Assembly (NCBI RefSeq): GCF_043194295.1
Contig: NZ_JBAFVK010000021.1
DNA: 64,000 nt
Direction: 5' to 3' (one strand)
Source of the DNA: Xanthobacter autotrophicus
GTDB lineage: Bacteria > Pseudomonadota > Alphaproteobacteria > Rhizobiales > Xanthobacteraceae
Below the pieces are notes generated by a model, which was not told where the DNA came from, did not search any database, and was given only the letters and a program-made list of their open reading frames with translations. Positions 24,221 through 32,940 of the stretch are shown here, in pieces (position 1 is the first letter of the stretch; each line of letters opens with the position of its first letter). Both the position numbers and the translations under genes were made by a program.

Positions 24221-25138
24221 TCAGCTGTTGGGCTTGAGAAGGGGAATGCCTTCCTCGACGAGGATCTCGTCGATCTGCGGCCGCGCCTTCACCAGCGCCG
24301 CGTCGATCTCAGCGAGAAGGGCGGCGTCGTCGCGCCGCACGCCGACCGACTGGTCGTAGTGCAGCGGCACGACCGTGCCGTCGAAGCGGGTGATGGAGGT
24401 CCCGGCCAGCGACATGCGCAGCGGCACCTGCGAGGCCTTCACATAACGCGCGACTTCCGGCGCGAAGGCGAAGGCGATGTCGGCTTCTCCGTTGGCCACT
24501 TCGGAGACGATGCGGTCGCCGGGGATCTGCACATACTGGTTGCGCGGCGACTTGAAGTTCACGAGCCCGTAGAGATAGGCCGCATTGTCTTCATACTTGC
24601 CGAGGCGCTTCAGCATGGTCTCGCCAGGGGAATAGAAGCGGATGGCGAAGTGGCCGCCGAGCGCCTTGACCTGCGGGTCCTGCCAATCGGTGGCGGTGAT
24701 GGTGCGGTCGGCGCGCGTCACCAGCACGTAGGACGTGCGATAATAGGGCTTGGAGGTGAGCATGCGCTCGTCACCGGTATCCACGCCCATCACCACGTCG
24801 CAGAGCTTGGGATCGAGCTGGTCGCGCACCTGGTAGATGGCCGGCTTGGAGGTCCAGACGAACTGGACCTTCCGCCCCATTGCGGTGGCGAGCACCTCGG
24901 CGATGCGGTTCTCGAAACCGAGCTTCTCGCCGGTCTTGCCCTCCTTTAGGGAGAACGGGGCTTCCACCTCGGAGGCGCACACGCGCAGCACGCCGGGGTC
25001 GGCGGGGGCGGCGACGGGCGCTGCGGCCGCGGTCTGGGCCGTTGCGGCGGGTGACTGAGCCATGGCCGGCACGGCGCCAAGCGACAGGAGGAGGCTGGCG
25101 AGAAGCAGCCGGCGGGTGGTGGGTCCGGAATGGGTCAT
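24221..25138 (-). CDS. mxaJ: MxaJ, periplasmic solute-binding-like protein
   Basis: A 305-residue exported protein of the family 3 solute-binding fold. The signal peptide (LLLASLLLSLGAVPAMAQ) is followed by an Ala/Pro linker and then GVLRVCASEVEAPFSLKEGK. MxaJ is always encoded next to mxaF and is needed for assembly of active methanol dehydrogenase. It resembles amino-acid-binding proteins but has no transporter genes beside it. It lies 163 bp downstream of mxaF, with a hairpin in between. Confidence 0.92.
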   Translation of the reverse strand: MTHSGPTTRRLLLASLLLSLGAVPAMAQSPAATAQTAAAAPVAAPADPGVLRVCASEVEAPFSLKEGKTGEKLGFENRIAEVLATAMGRKVQFVWTSKPAIYQVRDQLDPKLCDVVMGVDTGDERMLTSKPYYRTSYVLVTRADRTITATDWQDPQVKALGGHFAIRFYSPGETMLKRLGKYEDNAAYLYGLVNFKSPRNQYVQIPGDRIVSEVANGEADIAFAFAPEVARYVKASQVPLRMSLAGTSITRFDGTVVPLHYDQSVGVRRDDAALLAEIDAALVKARPQIDEILVEEGIPLLKPNS

Positions 25139-25258
25139 CCTGCGCTCCCGATGGGAAGGCCCGCGTTGCGGGCGGTGCGGGAAAGTGCCGGCCGCCGTGA
25201 GGGGGCGGCGGCCGGAAGGGAAGTGACGGACGTCATCCTCCCAGGTTCGAGGCCGCGC

Positions 25259-25293
25259 CGATCAGGTTGCTTCAACCTGATCGGATCGCGCTC
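25259..25293 (-). repeat. Hairpin repeat between mxaF and mxaJ (repeat family B)
   Basis: A perfect 10-bp stem (CGATCAGGTT / AACCTGATCG, 25259-25268 and 25274-25283) with a 5-nt loop, plus a GATCGCGCTC tail. A diverged copy starting with GAGCGCGAT occurs at 52942-52977 and a related palindrome at 36123-36170. It can form in mRNA between mxaF and mxaJ and may stabilise the mxaF message. Confidence 0.6.
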
Positions 25294-25301
25294 CTGTACG
25301 A

Positions 25302-27188
25302 TCAGCCGCCGGAAGCGAACTCGCCCACGTTCGGATCGTCGTAGGGACCCTTCCCGTCGAGCGAGAAGACCATCACGCCGCCACCCTGCTGGGTGTAATG
25401 CTGGAGCTGCTTGAACGCGCCCACGGCACCGAGGCCGGCGGTGGGATCGTTCAGGTCGAACACCAGGCCCACGCCCGGCCAGCCGCCGACACCGTAGTAG
25501 ATGGCGACGTACTGCACGCCCTTGTGGGTGTAGGTCATGGGATGGCCGATGACGCCGGACGGCAGCTTGAACTTCCAGAGCAACTGGCCGGTGTCGCTGT
25601 CGCGGGCCTTGATGAAGCCGTCCAGCGTTCCGTAGAACATCACGCCGCCGGCGGTGGCGAGGGTGCCGCCCCAGGCCGCGAAACGCTCCATCACTTCCCA
25701 CTTGTACTTGTTGTTGATGGCGTCATAGGCCTTCACCTGGCCGAGGCCGACATAGTTCTGCCGGTCACCCTTGGGGCCGGGATACATGTTCAGCGTCGCG
25801 CCAACGAAGAACTGACCTGCCCGGTAGGGCAGCATGAAGGGCTCCCAATCCATGCAGATGTGGTTGATGCCCATGAAGAACGACTTGCGTTCCGGGTCGT
25901 AGCTGTCGTGGCCCTGGTTGTGGTAGCCCATGGCCGAGGGACAGATGTCGCGGCCCACATGGTTCATGCGGGTGCCGAATTCCGGATCGCGCCGCGGCAG
26001 ACCGGTCTTCAGGTCCACCTGCTTCACCCAGTTGACCGTGTCGTCGATCTTGTCGGCGGAGACGAGGGTGCCGTCGGTGCGGTCGAGGGTGTAGACAATG
26101 CCGTTGCGGTCCGGATGGGTCAGAAGCTTGCGCATCTTACCCGTCTTGTCCTTCTGTTCGGACAGCATCATCACGTTGACGCCGGCATAATCCCATTCGT
26201 CGTGGGGCGTCTTCTGGTAGCCGAACTTGGCCTCGCCGGTGTCGATGTCGCGACCCCAGATGGTCATGGTCCACTTGTTGTCGCCGGGACGCATGGTCTC
26301 GTTCCACGGCGCCGGGTTGCCGGAGCCGTAATAGACCATGTTGGTGGTCGGATCGAAGGCGTACCAGCCCCAGTTGGTGCCGCCGCCGATCTTCCAGGCA
26401 TCGCCTTCCCAGGTCTGGGTGCCGAGGCCCTTCTGGCCGTAGTGCGGGTTGGCCTTGTTGAAGTCGTCGGCGAGCTTCACCTGGTCGTCGGGACCGGTGG
26501 CGTAGGCGCGCCACTTCTGGGCACCGGTCTTCACGTCATAGGCGGTCACGTAGCCGCGCACGCCCAGCTCGGCGCCCGAGGAACCCACCAGCACCGTGTC
26601 CTTCACCACATAAGGGGCGATGGTCAGGGTGGATCCGACCTTGATGTCGGAATTCTCGAGCTTCCAGAATTCCTCACCGGTATCCGCTTTCAGCGCCACG
26701 ATGTGGCCGTCGAGCTGGGTCTTGAGGATGAGAGGCGGGGTCTTGCCGTCGCCGGGCCAGTAGGCGAGGCCGCGGTTCACCACGTCGCAGCAGGCGACCG
26801 CGCGGGCGGTGGGGTTCTGCTTGGGCTTGTGCTGCCACAGGATGCGGCCCGGGTCGTCCAGCCCCACGGCAAAGGTGGTGTTGGGGAAGGGCGAGTGGAT
26901 ATACATCACGTTGTTGACGACGAGGGGCGTTCCCTCGTGTCCGGAAAGCACGCCGGTGGAAAATGACCAGGATGCCTTCAGGTCTTTCACGTTCTGCTTG
27001 TTGATCTGCTTCTGCGGGCTGAAGTTGTTGGCGTCGTAGTTCTTGCCCGTCATGGGCCAGTTTTCATCGCTTTTGGCGATCTCGACGAGCTTGTCGTTGG
27101 CGTGCGCCGGCACGGACATGGCGGCGGAGCCCGCCGCTAGGGCAAGCGTCACGGCACACAGGGAAACGGAAGAGAACAGTCTTGTCAT
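25302..27188 (-). CDS. mxaF: MxaF, calcium-type methanol dehydrogenase large subunit
   Basis: A 628-residue PQQ-dependent periplasmic methanol dehydrogenase that oxidises methanol to formaldehyde. The 30-residue signal peptide ends AHA|NDKL. Subtracting it places the known functional residues exactly: the vicinal disulfide Cys133-Cys134 (mature 103-104), calcium ligands Glu207 (177) and Asn291 (261), and the catalytic base Asp333 (303). Two residues after that aspartate is Ala335 (EWDYAGVN). Lanthanide-dependent XoxF enzymes carry an extra Asp at this point, so this enzyme should use calcium. Tryptophan-docking propeller repeats occur throughout. The ATG at 27188 was chosen; an upstream in-frame start at 27278 would spoil the signal peptide. 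It is first in the mxaFJGIRSACKLD operon and divergent from mxaZYX. Confidence 0.97.
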   Translation of the reverse strand: MTRLFSSVSLCAVTLALAAGSAAMSVPAHANDKLVEIAKSDENWPMTGKNYDANNFSPQKQINKQNVKDLKASWSFSTGVLSGHEGTPLVVNNVMYIHSPFPNTTFAVGLDDPGRILWQHKPKQNPTARAVACCDVVNRGLAYWPGDGKTPPLILKTQLDGHIVALKADTGEEFWKLENSDIKVGSTLTIAPYVVKDTVLVGSSGAELGVRGYVTAYDVKTGAQKWRAYATGPDDQVKLADDFNKANPHYGQKGLGTQTWEGDAWKIGGGTNWGWYAFDPTTNMVYYGSGNPAPWNETMRPGDNKWTMTIWGRDIDTGEAKFGYQKTPHDEWDYAGVNVMMLSEQKDKTGKMRKLLTHPDRNGIVYTLDRTDGTLVSADKIDDTVNWVKQVDLKTGLPRRDPEFGTRMNHVGRDICPSAMGYHNQGHDSYDPERKSFFMGINHICMDWEPFMLPYRAGQFFVGATLNMYPGPKGDRQNYVGLGQVKAYDAINNKYKWEVMERFAAWGGTLATAGGVMFYGTLDGFIKARDSDTGQLLWKFKLPSGVIGHPMTYTHKGVQYVAIYYGVGGWPGVGLVFDLNDPTAGLGAVGAFKQLQHYTQQGGGVMVFSLDGKGPYDDPNVGEFASGG

Positions 27189-27834
27189 TTGGCGCTTCCT
27201 CGGGGTTTCCTCAAGTTCAAGTCTTTGTCTTGGACGAGGTTCGGCGGACCCTTTCGCCGAGGTGCTGGACCTGTCCATGCACCTTCGGAGCGGTTTTCCC
27301 GCTCTCGTTCGGGGGTTCCGGCGCCGGCCGCCGCGCCGCCCTACTGGGGTCTGGCGTGCGTGCGTCGGGCGGCCGACGGGAAGCCCCGTCGGGCGTGGCC
27401 TTCGGCCGTCCGCCTTCAGGCGGTCGGTGAAAAGGCGCGCGCGCCCGCGCGTCGGTGATCAGATTGTAAGTGCCGGTCGTCCTCCGATTGCGACCTGAAT
27501 TTCTTATTTCTTATTATTCTCTTATGCTTTTGCATTTGGTCTATACAGATGAATGCTTCCACGCTGCCTTGTCTCGCGGTATTTATGCAATTTGATGCGG
27601 GAAGATTTGGTAAAATATCGTGGGTCATAGTCCTATATCGTTGGTTTAAAACAAAAATACAGACTTAAGGGTGGGGTGACGGAGATGCCGGCCGGAGCCG
27701 CAATCGCAGCTTCTTATCCAGAATTCGCGACGTATAATCGGAACATCGCGAGTTCAGATCCACATATGAAAAAGATCATAAGACGTTTCTCAGGAAACAA
27801 CGGGCGCGGCGGCCAAGGTGTATCGCGTTGCAGC
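27189..27834. promoter_or_regulatory. mxaF / mxaZ divergent control region
   Basis: A 646-bp gene-free stretch. The part next to mxaF (27189-27470) is GC-rich and likely transcribed leader. From about 27490 to 27670 it is AT-rich and probably holds both promoters. It contains tandem direct repeats at 27615-27645. The start of mxaZ is uncertain, so part of 27676-27834 could be coding. Confidence 0.6.
27615..27645 (+). promoter_or_regulatory. Tandem direct repeats, candidate MxaX binding sites
   Basis: ATATCGTGGGT (27615-27625) and ATATCGTTGGT (27635-27645) differ at one position and start exactly 20 bp apart, about two helical turns. They lie in the AT-rich core between mxaF and mxaZ. NarL-type response regulators such as MxaX commonly bind paired sites with this spacing. 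Confidence 0.4.
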
Positions 27835-28386
27835 ATGCCGGGACGTGTCCGGGCAGGGCGAGCCACGCTACTTCTTGGTCCCTGCCTCGCCGTGCTTTCT
27901 GCCTGCGGGGAGGACGAGGCTCCGGCGCGCAAGCCCGTGGCCGCGATCGAGACCGCATCCGGGGCGCCCGCGTCCCAGGCCTCCGCCACGCGGCCGAGGC
28001 CCACCCGCGACTGGCTGGAGCGGGCCGATGGGGTGGCACCAGAGGCCTGGCTCGCCGCCCGCTCCACCCCGCCGGCGGATCCCGCCCGCATGGCGGCGCT
28101 CCTGAAGGAGGCGGACACCCTGTTCGACGAAACTCCGCGCATGCTGGCCAACCGCACCGCACAGCTCCAGCGCATGCTCGCCGAAAAGGCACTGATGGAG
28201 GCCCCGCAGGATCTGCTCGAGGACTTCATCCGCCTCGCCCGTGAGGACGGCCGCACCCGTGGCCGATTCGGATTCGGCGATCTCTGCCAGCATTATTTCA
28301 ATCTCAGGGCGGCGGGGCTTGGCCGTGGTGCCGCGCTGGAGGCTCTCGCGCTGGCGCGGGCCGGGCAGGAGAGCCGTGCGCCATGA
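27835..28386 (+). CDS. mxaZ: MxaZ-like putative lipoprotein, first gene of the mxaZYX operon
   Basis: A 183-residue protein of unknown biochemical role, assigned by position: it precedes the sensor kinase and response regulator and diverges from mxaF, as mxaZ does in Paracoccus. From the ATG at 27835 the N-terminus reads RATLLLGPCLAVLSACGEDE, a lipoprotein signal with an LSAC lipobox, so it would be anchored in a membrane facing the periplasm. The rest is Ala-rich and helical, with no recognised domain. The frame is also open from GTG 27676 and ATG 27685, the latter with a GGAG close upstream; those starts would bury the lipobox about 70 residues in. The stop overlaps the kinase gene by 4 bp. 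Confidence 0.62.
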   Translation: MPGRVRAGRATLLLGPCLAVLSACGEDEAPARKPVAAIETASGAPASQASATRPRPTRDWLERADGVAPEAWLAARSTPPADPARMAALLKEADTLFDETPRMLANRTAQLQRMLAEKALMEAPQDLLEDFIRLAREDGRTRGRFGFGDLCQHYFNLRAAGLGRGAALEALALARAGQESRAP

Positions 28387-29861
28387 GCTTGCCGGATGCC
28401 CTGCCATCTCCGCTCCAGCCCCGGCCGGTGTCGCGCCCGGCGCCTCCGGCGCAACCCTCCGCGACCGTCGGACGGCGGGCGTCGTTGCGGGTCCGGGTCC
28501 TCGGCGTGGTGGTCGCCATCAATGCCGCAGCCGCCGTGGTCGCCGGCACCGTGGTGGTCCACAACGCGCGTGTGGCCGCAGAGCGGGAGATGACGGCCTC
28601 CGTCGAGATGGCCGAGCGCATGGTGCGCGAGACCGCGGAGCGCATGGCGGAGGCCCCGGAAGCCGGCGGTCCGGCAGCCGGGGAGCTCGCCAACTGGCCG
28701 GTCCACCTGCGGCACCTGCGCCACGTGCGGATCGTCATTGAGGACGCGCAAGGCCGTCCCATCCCGCTCAAGCCATCCGGCTCGAGGGAGCAGGACGACG
28801 GTGACGCCGGCGCCCCCGCGTGGTTCGCGCATCTCGTGGGCGTGAGCGAAGTAGCCCGCGACATCGAGGTTCGCATCAACGGCGCTCGGTTCGGGCGGGT
28901 GCGCGTCGCCGGCGTGCCCGACGACGAGGTGGACGAGGTCTGGGAGGACGTGAGCGACTTCGCCGTCGTCGCCATCGCGGTGAATGCGGCCATTCTGCTC
29001 GCGCTTTATGTCGCGCTCGGCCGCGTACGTTCGGACCTCGGTCGCTTCCGCAACGCGCTCGGCGAACTGGAGCAAAACCGCTTCTCCTGTCGGGTCGACC
29101 TGCCGCGCACCCGCGAACTGGCGGAAGTGGCCGAACGCTTCAATGAGCTTGCCGCGGCGCTCGCCGCCGCCCGTGCTGAGAATGATCGCCTCAACGCCCA
29201 TCTCGTCACCCTCCAGGAGGACGAGCGGCGGCAGATCGCCAGCGAGCTGCATGACGAGCTCGGGCCGTTGATGTTCGGCCTCAAGGCCGGAGCCGAATCG
29301 CTGGCGCGCGCCGCCGCGGAGGCGGAAGGGCCGGCCAAGGCGCGGATCGCGGATCGCACCCACGGCCTCGTGGGCATCGTCGAGCGCATGCAGGCCACCA
29401 ATCGCCGGCTGCTGCGGCGCATCCGCCCCGCTGCCCTCGATCTCCTGTCGTTGCGGGAAGCCATTTCGAGCCTTCTTGCCGATTTCCGCCAGCACGATCC
29501 CTCGCGCACCTTTCTTCTGGCCGCCGGGCCCCTCGCCGCCCACTATTGCGCCGCCCGCGACGCAACGCTCTATCGGTGTGTGCAGGAGGCGGTGACCAAT
29601 GCCCTGAAGCATGGGGACGCGCGCGCCATCGAGGTCGAAATCGGCGAGGTTGCCGGGGCGGCCGGGCCCGAAGGGGGGGTGCTGCTTCGCCTCGTGGTCA
29701 CCGATGATGGGCCGGGTCCGCCCGATCGCATCGTCGAAGGGCTCGGCCTTGCCGGGATGCGCGAGCGGGTGCGGGCGCTTGGCGGCACCTTCCGCTTCGA
29801 GCGGGGACCCAAGGGGGGCGCCCGTTTCGTGGCCGAGATTTCCGTGCCGCCCCCGAGCTAG
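28383..29861 (+). CDS. mxaY: MxaY, NarL-type sensor histidine kinase
   Basis: A 492-residue membrane sensor kinase. Two membrane segments (about residues 38-58, VLGVVVAINAAAAVVAGTV, and 194-212) frame a periplasmic sensor domain of roughly 135 residues. A HAMP-like linker leads to the HisKA_3 dimerisation domain with phospho-acceptor His290 in ERRQIASELHDELGPL. The ATPase domain has the N box VQEAVTNALKHG and the G boxes DDGPGPP and GLGLAGMRERV. This class pairs with LuxR/NarL regulators, and one is encoded downstream. In Paracoccus the equivalent MxaY controls methanol dehydrogenase synthesis. It overlaps mxaZ by 4 bp. The signal is unknown; an acidic stretch (DDEVDEVWEDV) precedes the second membrane segment. 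Confidence 0.9.
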   Translation: MSLPDALPSPLQPRPVSRPAPPAQPSATVGRRASLRVRVLGVVVAINAAAAVVAGTVVVHNARVAAEREMTASVEMAERMVRETAERMAEAPEAGGPAAGELANWPVHLRHLRHVRIVIEDAQGRPIPLKPSGSREQDDGDAGAPAWFAHLVGVSEVARDIEVRINGARFGRVRVAGVPDDEVDEVWEDVSDFAVVAIAVNAAILLALYVALGRVRSDLGRFRNALGELEQNRFSCRVDLPRTRELAEVAERFNELAAALAAARAENDRLNAHLVTLQEDERRQIASELHDELGPLMFGLKAGAESLARAAAEAEGPAKARIADRTHGLVGIVERMQATNRRLLRRIRPAALDLLSLREAISSLLADFRQHDPSRTFLLAAGPLAAHYCAARDATLYRCVQEAVTNALKHGDARAIEVEIGEVAGAAGPEGGVLLRLVVTDDGPGPPDRIVEGLGLAGMRERVRALGGTFRFERGPKGGARFVAEISVPPPS

Positions 29862-29993
29862 GACGGAGCCGGGGAGAGCGAAGCGATCTCATCGGATCGG
29901 CCACCAAACCTTTAGGAAAGTGAGGCGTTATCTGGTCAAGTCGCCATGCTGGCTGACCAGCGGGTGCCCTTGCAGGAAGGCAAACACAGACGA

Positions 29994-30656
29994 ATGACCC
30001 GTGTCCTCATCATCGACGATCACCCCATCGTGCTCCAGGGCTGCCGGCACCTGCTGGAGGATACGGGGGCGTGCGAGCTGATCGAAGCGCAGACCGCCGT
30101 GGCGGGCTATCGCCAGTTCCGTCGCCAGCGGCCAGACATGGTGATCGTGGACCTGGCGCTCAACGGCAACGGCCTTGCCGGTCTCTCTCTGGTGCGGCGG
30201 CTCAGGGTGCATGCCGCGCGCATGCCGATTCTCGTCTTCAGCATGCATGCCGACCCGGTGATCGCGAGCCGAGCGCTGGAGGCCGGGGCGACCGGCTATC
30301 TGGTCAAGGACACGTCGGCGGCCGATCTCATCGATGCCTTCGAGAAGGTGCGGCGCGGCCAGTCCTACATCAGCCATGACCTGGCGCTGGAGGTGGCGCT
30401 GCTGGGGACGCGCGGGCGGACCGGCATGCTTGCCGACCTGACACAGCGGGAGCTGCAGGCGCTGGCGCTGCTGGCCGAGGGCAAGGCCTACGGGCAGATC
30501 GCGGAAGAGCTGGGCGTCAGCTACAAGACGGTGGCGAACACCTGTTCCCACCTCAAGACCAAGCTCGGGGCGACAAACCTCGCCGAGCTGATCCACCGCG
30601 CCATCCAATATGTGGCCGGCTCGCCCGCCGGAGGCAAGAACAGCAGCCTGGCATAG
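29994..30656 (+). CDS. mxaX: MxaX, NarL/FixJ-type response regulator
   Basis: A 220-residue two-domain response regulator. The receiver has the acidic pair DD at residues 8-9, phospho-acceptor Asp53 in MVIVDLALNGNG and the conserved lysine in GYLVKD. The C-terminal LuxR-type helix-turn-helix is LTQRELQALALLAEGKAYGQ, then IAEELGVSYKTVANTCSHLK. The ATG at 29994 was chosen; an in-frame ATG at 29946 would add 16 residues with no receiver homology. It lies 132 bp after mxaY. Its likely target is the mxaF promoter region, where paired direct repeats occur. Confidence 0.9.
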   Translation: MTRVLIIDDHPIVLQGCRHLLEDTGACELIEAQTAVAGYRQFRRQRPDMVIVDLALNGNGLAGLSLVRRLRVHAARMPILVFSMHADPVIASRALEAGATGYLVKDTSAADLIDAFEKVRRGQSYISHDLALEVALLGTRGRTGMLADLTQRELQALALLAEGKAYGQIAEELGVSYKTVANTCSHLKTKLGATNLAELIHRAIQYVAGSPAGGKNSSLA

Positions 30657-30660
30657 GCCG

Positions 30661-30685
30661 GAAGGTCGGGGGCTGCCCGGCCTTC
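30661..30685. terminator. Candidate bidirectional terminator between mxaX and the PCuAC gene
   Basis: A 10-bp stem (GAAGGTCGGG with CCCGGCCTTC, one G-T pair) and a 5-nt loop lie between two convergent stop codons. The T-tracts are short, so this is a moderate call. Confidence 0.5.
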
Positions 30686-30693
30686 TCGGCGGT

Positions 30694-31197
30694 TTAGTGG
30701 CTTTTATGCCCGCTGTTGGAGGCGCCGACGCCTTCCACCTGATACTGGACGGCGACGGTTCCGGCCTTCTCGAAGGTCAGGGTGCCGTCCACCTTGGTGC
30801 CTTCCTTCAGCGGTTCCTTCAGGTTGAGGAACATGATGTGGTAGGAGCCGGGCTTCAGGGCCACGGAGCCGCCGGCGGGAATGGCAAGGCCGTCCGGCAG
30901 GGCGCGCATGGTCATCACGCCGTCCTTCACCGCCATCTCGTGGATCTCCACTTTGCCGGCGAAGGGGGCAGTGGCCGAAATCAGCTTGTCCGGCGTCGCG
31001 CCGGTGTTCTTGAGCGTCAGGTAGCCTGCCGCCACGGTGGCGCCGCCGGGCGTGGCGCGGGACCAGGGATGGTCGACCTCGATGGCGCCGGCCTTGAACT
31101 CATGGGCCATGGGCGCCTGAGCGGTGAGCATGAGCGCGCCGACAGCCAGCGCCGCCGCAGTCAGGACGCCGCGCCGGGATGGAAAGCTGGTGGACAT
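30694..31197 (-). CDS. PCuAC-type periplasmic copper chaperone
   Basis: A 167-residue exported copper chaperone of the PCuAC (DUF461) family. The signal peptide (RRGVLTAAALAVGALMLTAQ, then APMAHE) includes a twin-arginine-like start. The copper motif H(M)x~10Mx~21HxM is complete: VEIHEMAVKDGVMTM provides His/Met ligands and GSYHIMFLNL the HxM. Such proteins deliver Cu(I) to the CuA or CuB centre of cytochrome oxidase, the terminal acceptor for electrons from methanol via cytochrome cL. It is a single gene, convergent with mxaX. The His-rich C-terminus (SGHKSH) may also bind metal. Confidence 0.9.
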   Translation of the reverse strand: MSTSFPSRRGVLTAAALAVGALMLTAQAPMAHEFKAGAIEVDHPWSRATPGGATVAAGYLTLKNTGATPDKLISATAPFAGKVEIHEMAVKDGVMTMRALPDGLAIPAGGSVALKPGSYHIMFLNLKEPLKEGTKVDGTLTFEKAGTVAVQYQVEGVGASNSGHKSH

Positions 31198-31466
31198 GGA
31201 AAACTCCTCAGGTTGGCCGCCGCCGGTATTCCGGCGCCGACGAACACAGGGGTAACACCGGGGTGTGGGCGAAAATGGGGTGAGCGGGACGGATGGCCCA
31301 TGGAGCGGTGATGCGCCCGCTCTCCACAGGGGATACGACCGGTGGCTGCGTCGGCGCACAGCTCTCGCCGCGCACCTGCGGCGGAGAGCCGGGCAGCGGA
31401 TGGCCCTTCGGCTGGTGGAGCGGCAGGCTTGTGAGCGTCCCTGACGGGCGTCCCGATCTGGGCGCC

Positions 31467-32678
31467 CTATTGGGCGGTCCGGTTGGCCGCCTCCTTGGTC
31501 ACCAGGGGGCAATCCCCCTCGTTGAGCGGGCGGAAGGCTTCGTCGCCGGGGATGACGCGGATCAGCTTCAGGTAATCCCACGGATACTTCTGTTCGGCCG
31601 GCGCCTTCACCTGCAGCAGATAGAGGTCGTGGACCATGCGCCCGTCCTCGCGAATGCGCCCGCCGTGGGAGAAGAAATCGTCCACCGGCGTGGCCTTCAT
31701 CTCGACCACAACCTTGGCGGTGTCGGTGGCGCCGGTCGCCTTCACCGCCTTCAGATAGTGCAGGATCGACGAATAGGTTCCGGCCTGCCCCATGGTGGGC
31801 ATGGCCTTGTGGCGCTCGTAGAAGCGCTTGGACCAGGCGCGCGTTTCGTCGTTCAGGTCCCAGTAGAAGCCCTGGGTGAGGATCAGCCCCTGGGCAGTGG
31901 GCAGGCCGATGGCGTGGATGTCTGTGATGTGCAGGTAGAGCCCGGCGAGCTTGATGCCCGACTGGGGAATGCCGAACTCGTTCGCCTGCTTGATGGCGTT
32001 CACCTGGTCGGCGCCGGAATTGGCGAAGGCGATGAGCTTTGCCCCCGCGCCCTGGGCCTGGAGCAGGTAGGAGGAGAAATCGGTGGTGCCCTGGGGATGC
32101 TTCACGGCGCCCACGATCTTGCCGCCGCTCTGTTCCACGGCCTTCGAGGTGTCGCGCTCCAGCGCGGCGCCGAAGGCGTAGTCGGCGGTGATGAAGAACC
32201 ACGGCCCGTCCTTCGCCAGGGATTTGCCGGTGCCGGCGGCCAGGGCATAGGTGTCGTAGGTCCAGTGGATGCCGGTGGGCGCGCAGGCCTTGCCAGTGAA
32301 GTCGGACGAGCCGCCGGTGGAAGCCAGCACCAGCTTGTTTTTCTTGCGGCCGATCTCCTGCACCGCCAGCAGCACGGAGGAGGTGGGGATGTCGGTGATG
32401 ACGTCCACGCCGTCCTCGTCGATCCAGCGGTTGACGAGGGCGGAGCCCACATCCGGCTTGTTCTGGTGGTCGCCGGCGATGATCTCGACGGGCCGCCCGA
32501 GCACCGTGCCGCCGAAATCCTCCACCGCCATCTTCGCCGCGATCACGGAGCCGGGGCCGGCCATGTCGGCATAGATGCCGGACTGGTCGTTGAGGACGCC
32601 GATCCGCAGCGGCTTTTCGTCGGCGCGGACCACGCCGCCAGCGAGTACAACGGCCGCAAGGGCAAGGGCGAGGCGCAT
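31467..32678 (-). CDS. Orphan ABC-type periplasmic substrate-binding protein
   Basis: A 403-residue periplasmic binding protein of the Peripla_BP_6 (Liv/amide/urea) family. The signal peptide (MRLALALAAVVLAGGVVRAD) precedes LRIGVLNDQSGIYADMAGPG. Other typical stretches are ITDIPTSSVLLAVQEIGRKK and HPQGTTDFSSYLLQAQGAGA. No permease or ATPase gene adjoins it, so it must work with a transporter encoded elsewhere or serve as a sensor domain. The ATG at 32678 is preceded by GGAG; one at 32690 is also in frame. It is flanked by gaps of more than 250 bp on both sides and faces the copCD gene across an AT-rich promoter region (32691-32940). Confidence 0.88.
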   Translation of the reverse strand: MRLALALAAVVLAGGVVRADEKPLRIGVLNDQSGIYADMAGPGSVIAAKMAVEDFGGTVLGRPVEIIAGDHQNKPDVGSALVNRWIDEDGVDVITDIPTSSVLLAVQEIGRKKNKLVLASTGGSSDFTGKACAPTGIHWTYDTYALAAGTGKSLAKDGPWFFITADYAFGAALERDTSKAVEQSGGKIVGAVKHPQGTTDFSSYLLQAQGAGAKLIAFANSGADQVNAIKQANEFGIPQSGIKLAGLYLHITDIHAIGLPTAQGLILTQGFYWDLNDETRAWSKRFYERHKAMPTMGQAGTYSSILHYLKAVKATGATDTAKVVVEMKATPVDDFFSHGGRIREDGRMVHDLYLLQVKAPAEQKYPWDYLKLIRVIPGDEAFRPLNEGDCPLVTKEAANRTAQ

Positions 32679-32940
32679 GGGGATCTCCATAAGGGCAGCC
32701 TCACTTACCCGATACTGTACTGTGGATCAATCTATAAAACACATAATTTTGATAATAATAACATTATACGTATAATATATGTGGTTTATGGTGGCCGTGG
32801 ACTCGCGTTGGCAGATGGCATTGGCCTTCGCTCCCATGGCCGGCGCGGTGTCCGATCTGGCATTCAAGGGCAGCCGTTCGCCCGATCCTGAGTCTTCACA
32901 CGCGGACTGCTGGCCTTGAGCGCAAAGGATCCGCCTGGGG

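Noticed and set aside
25302..27188. Lanthanide-type XoxF as identity of the methanol dehydrogenase
   Set aside because: The residue two after the catalytic Asp is Ala, not the Asp typical of XoxF, and mxaI plus the calcium-insertion genes are present.
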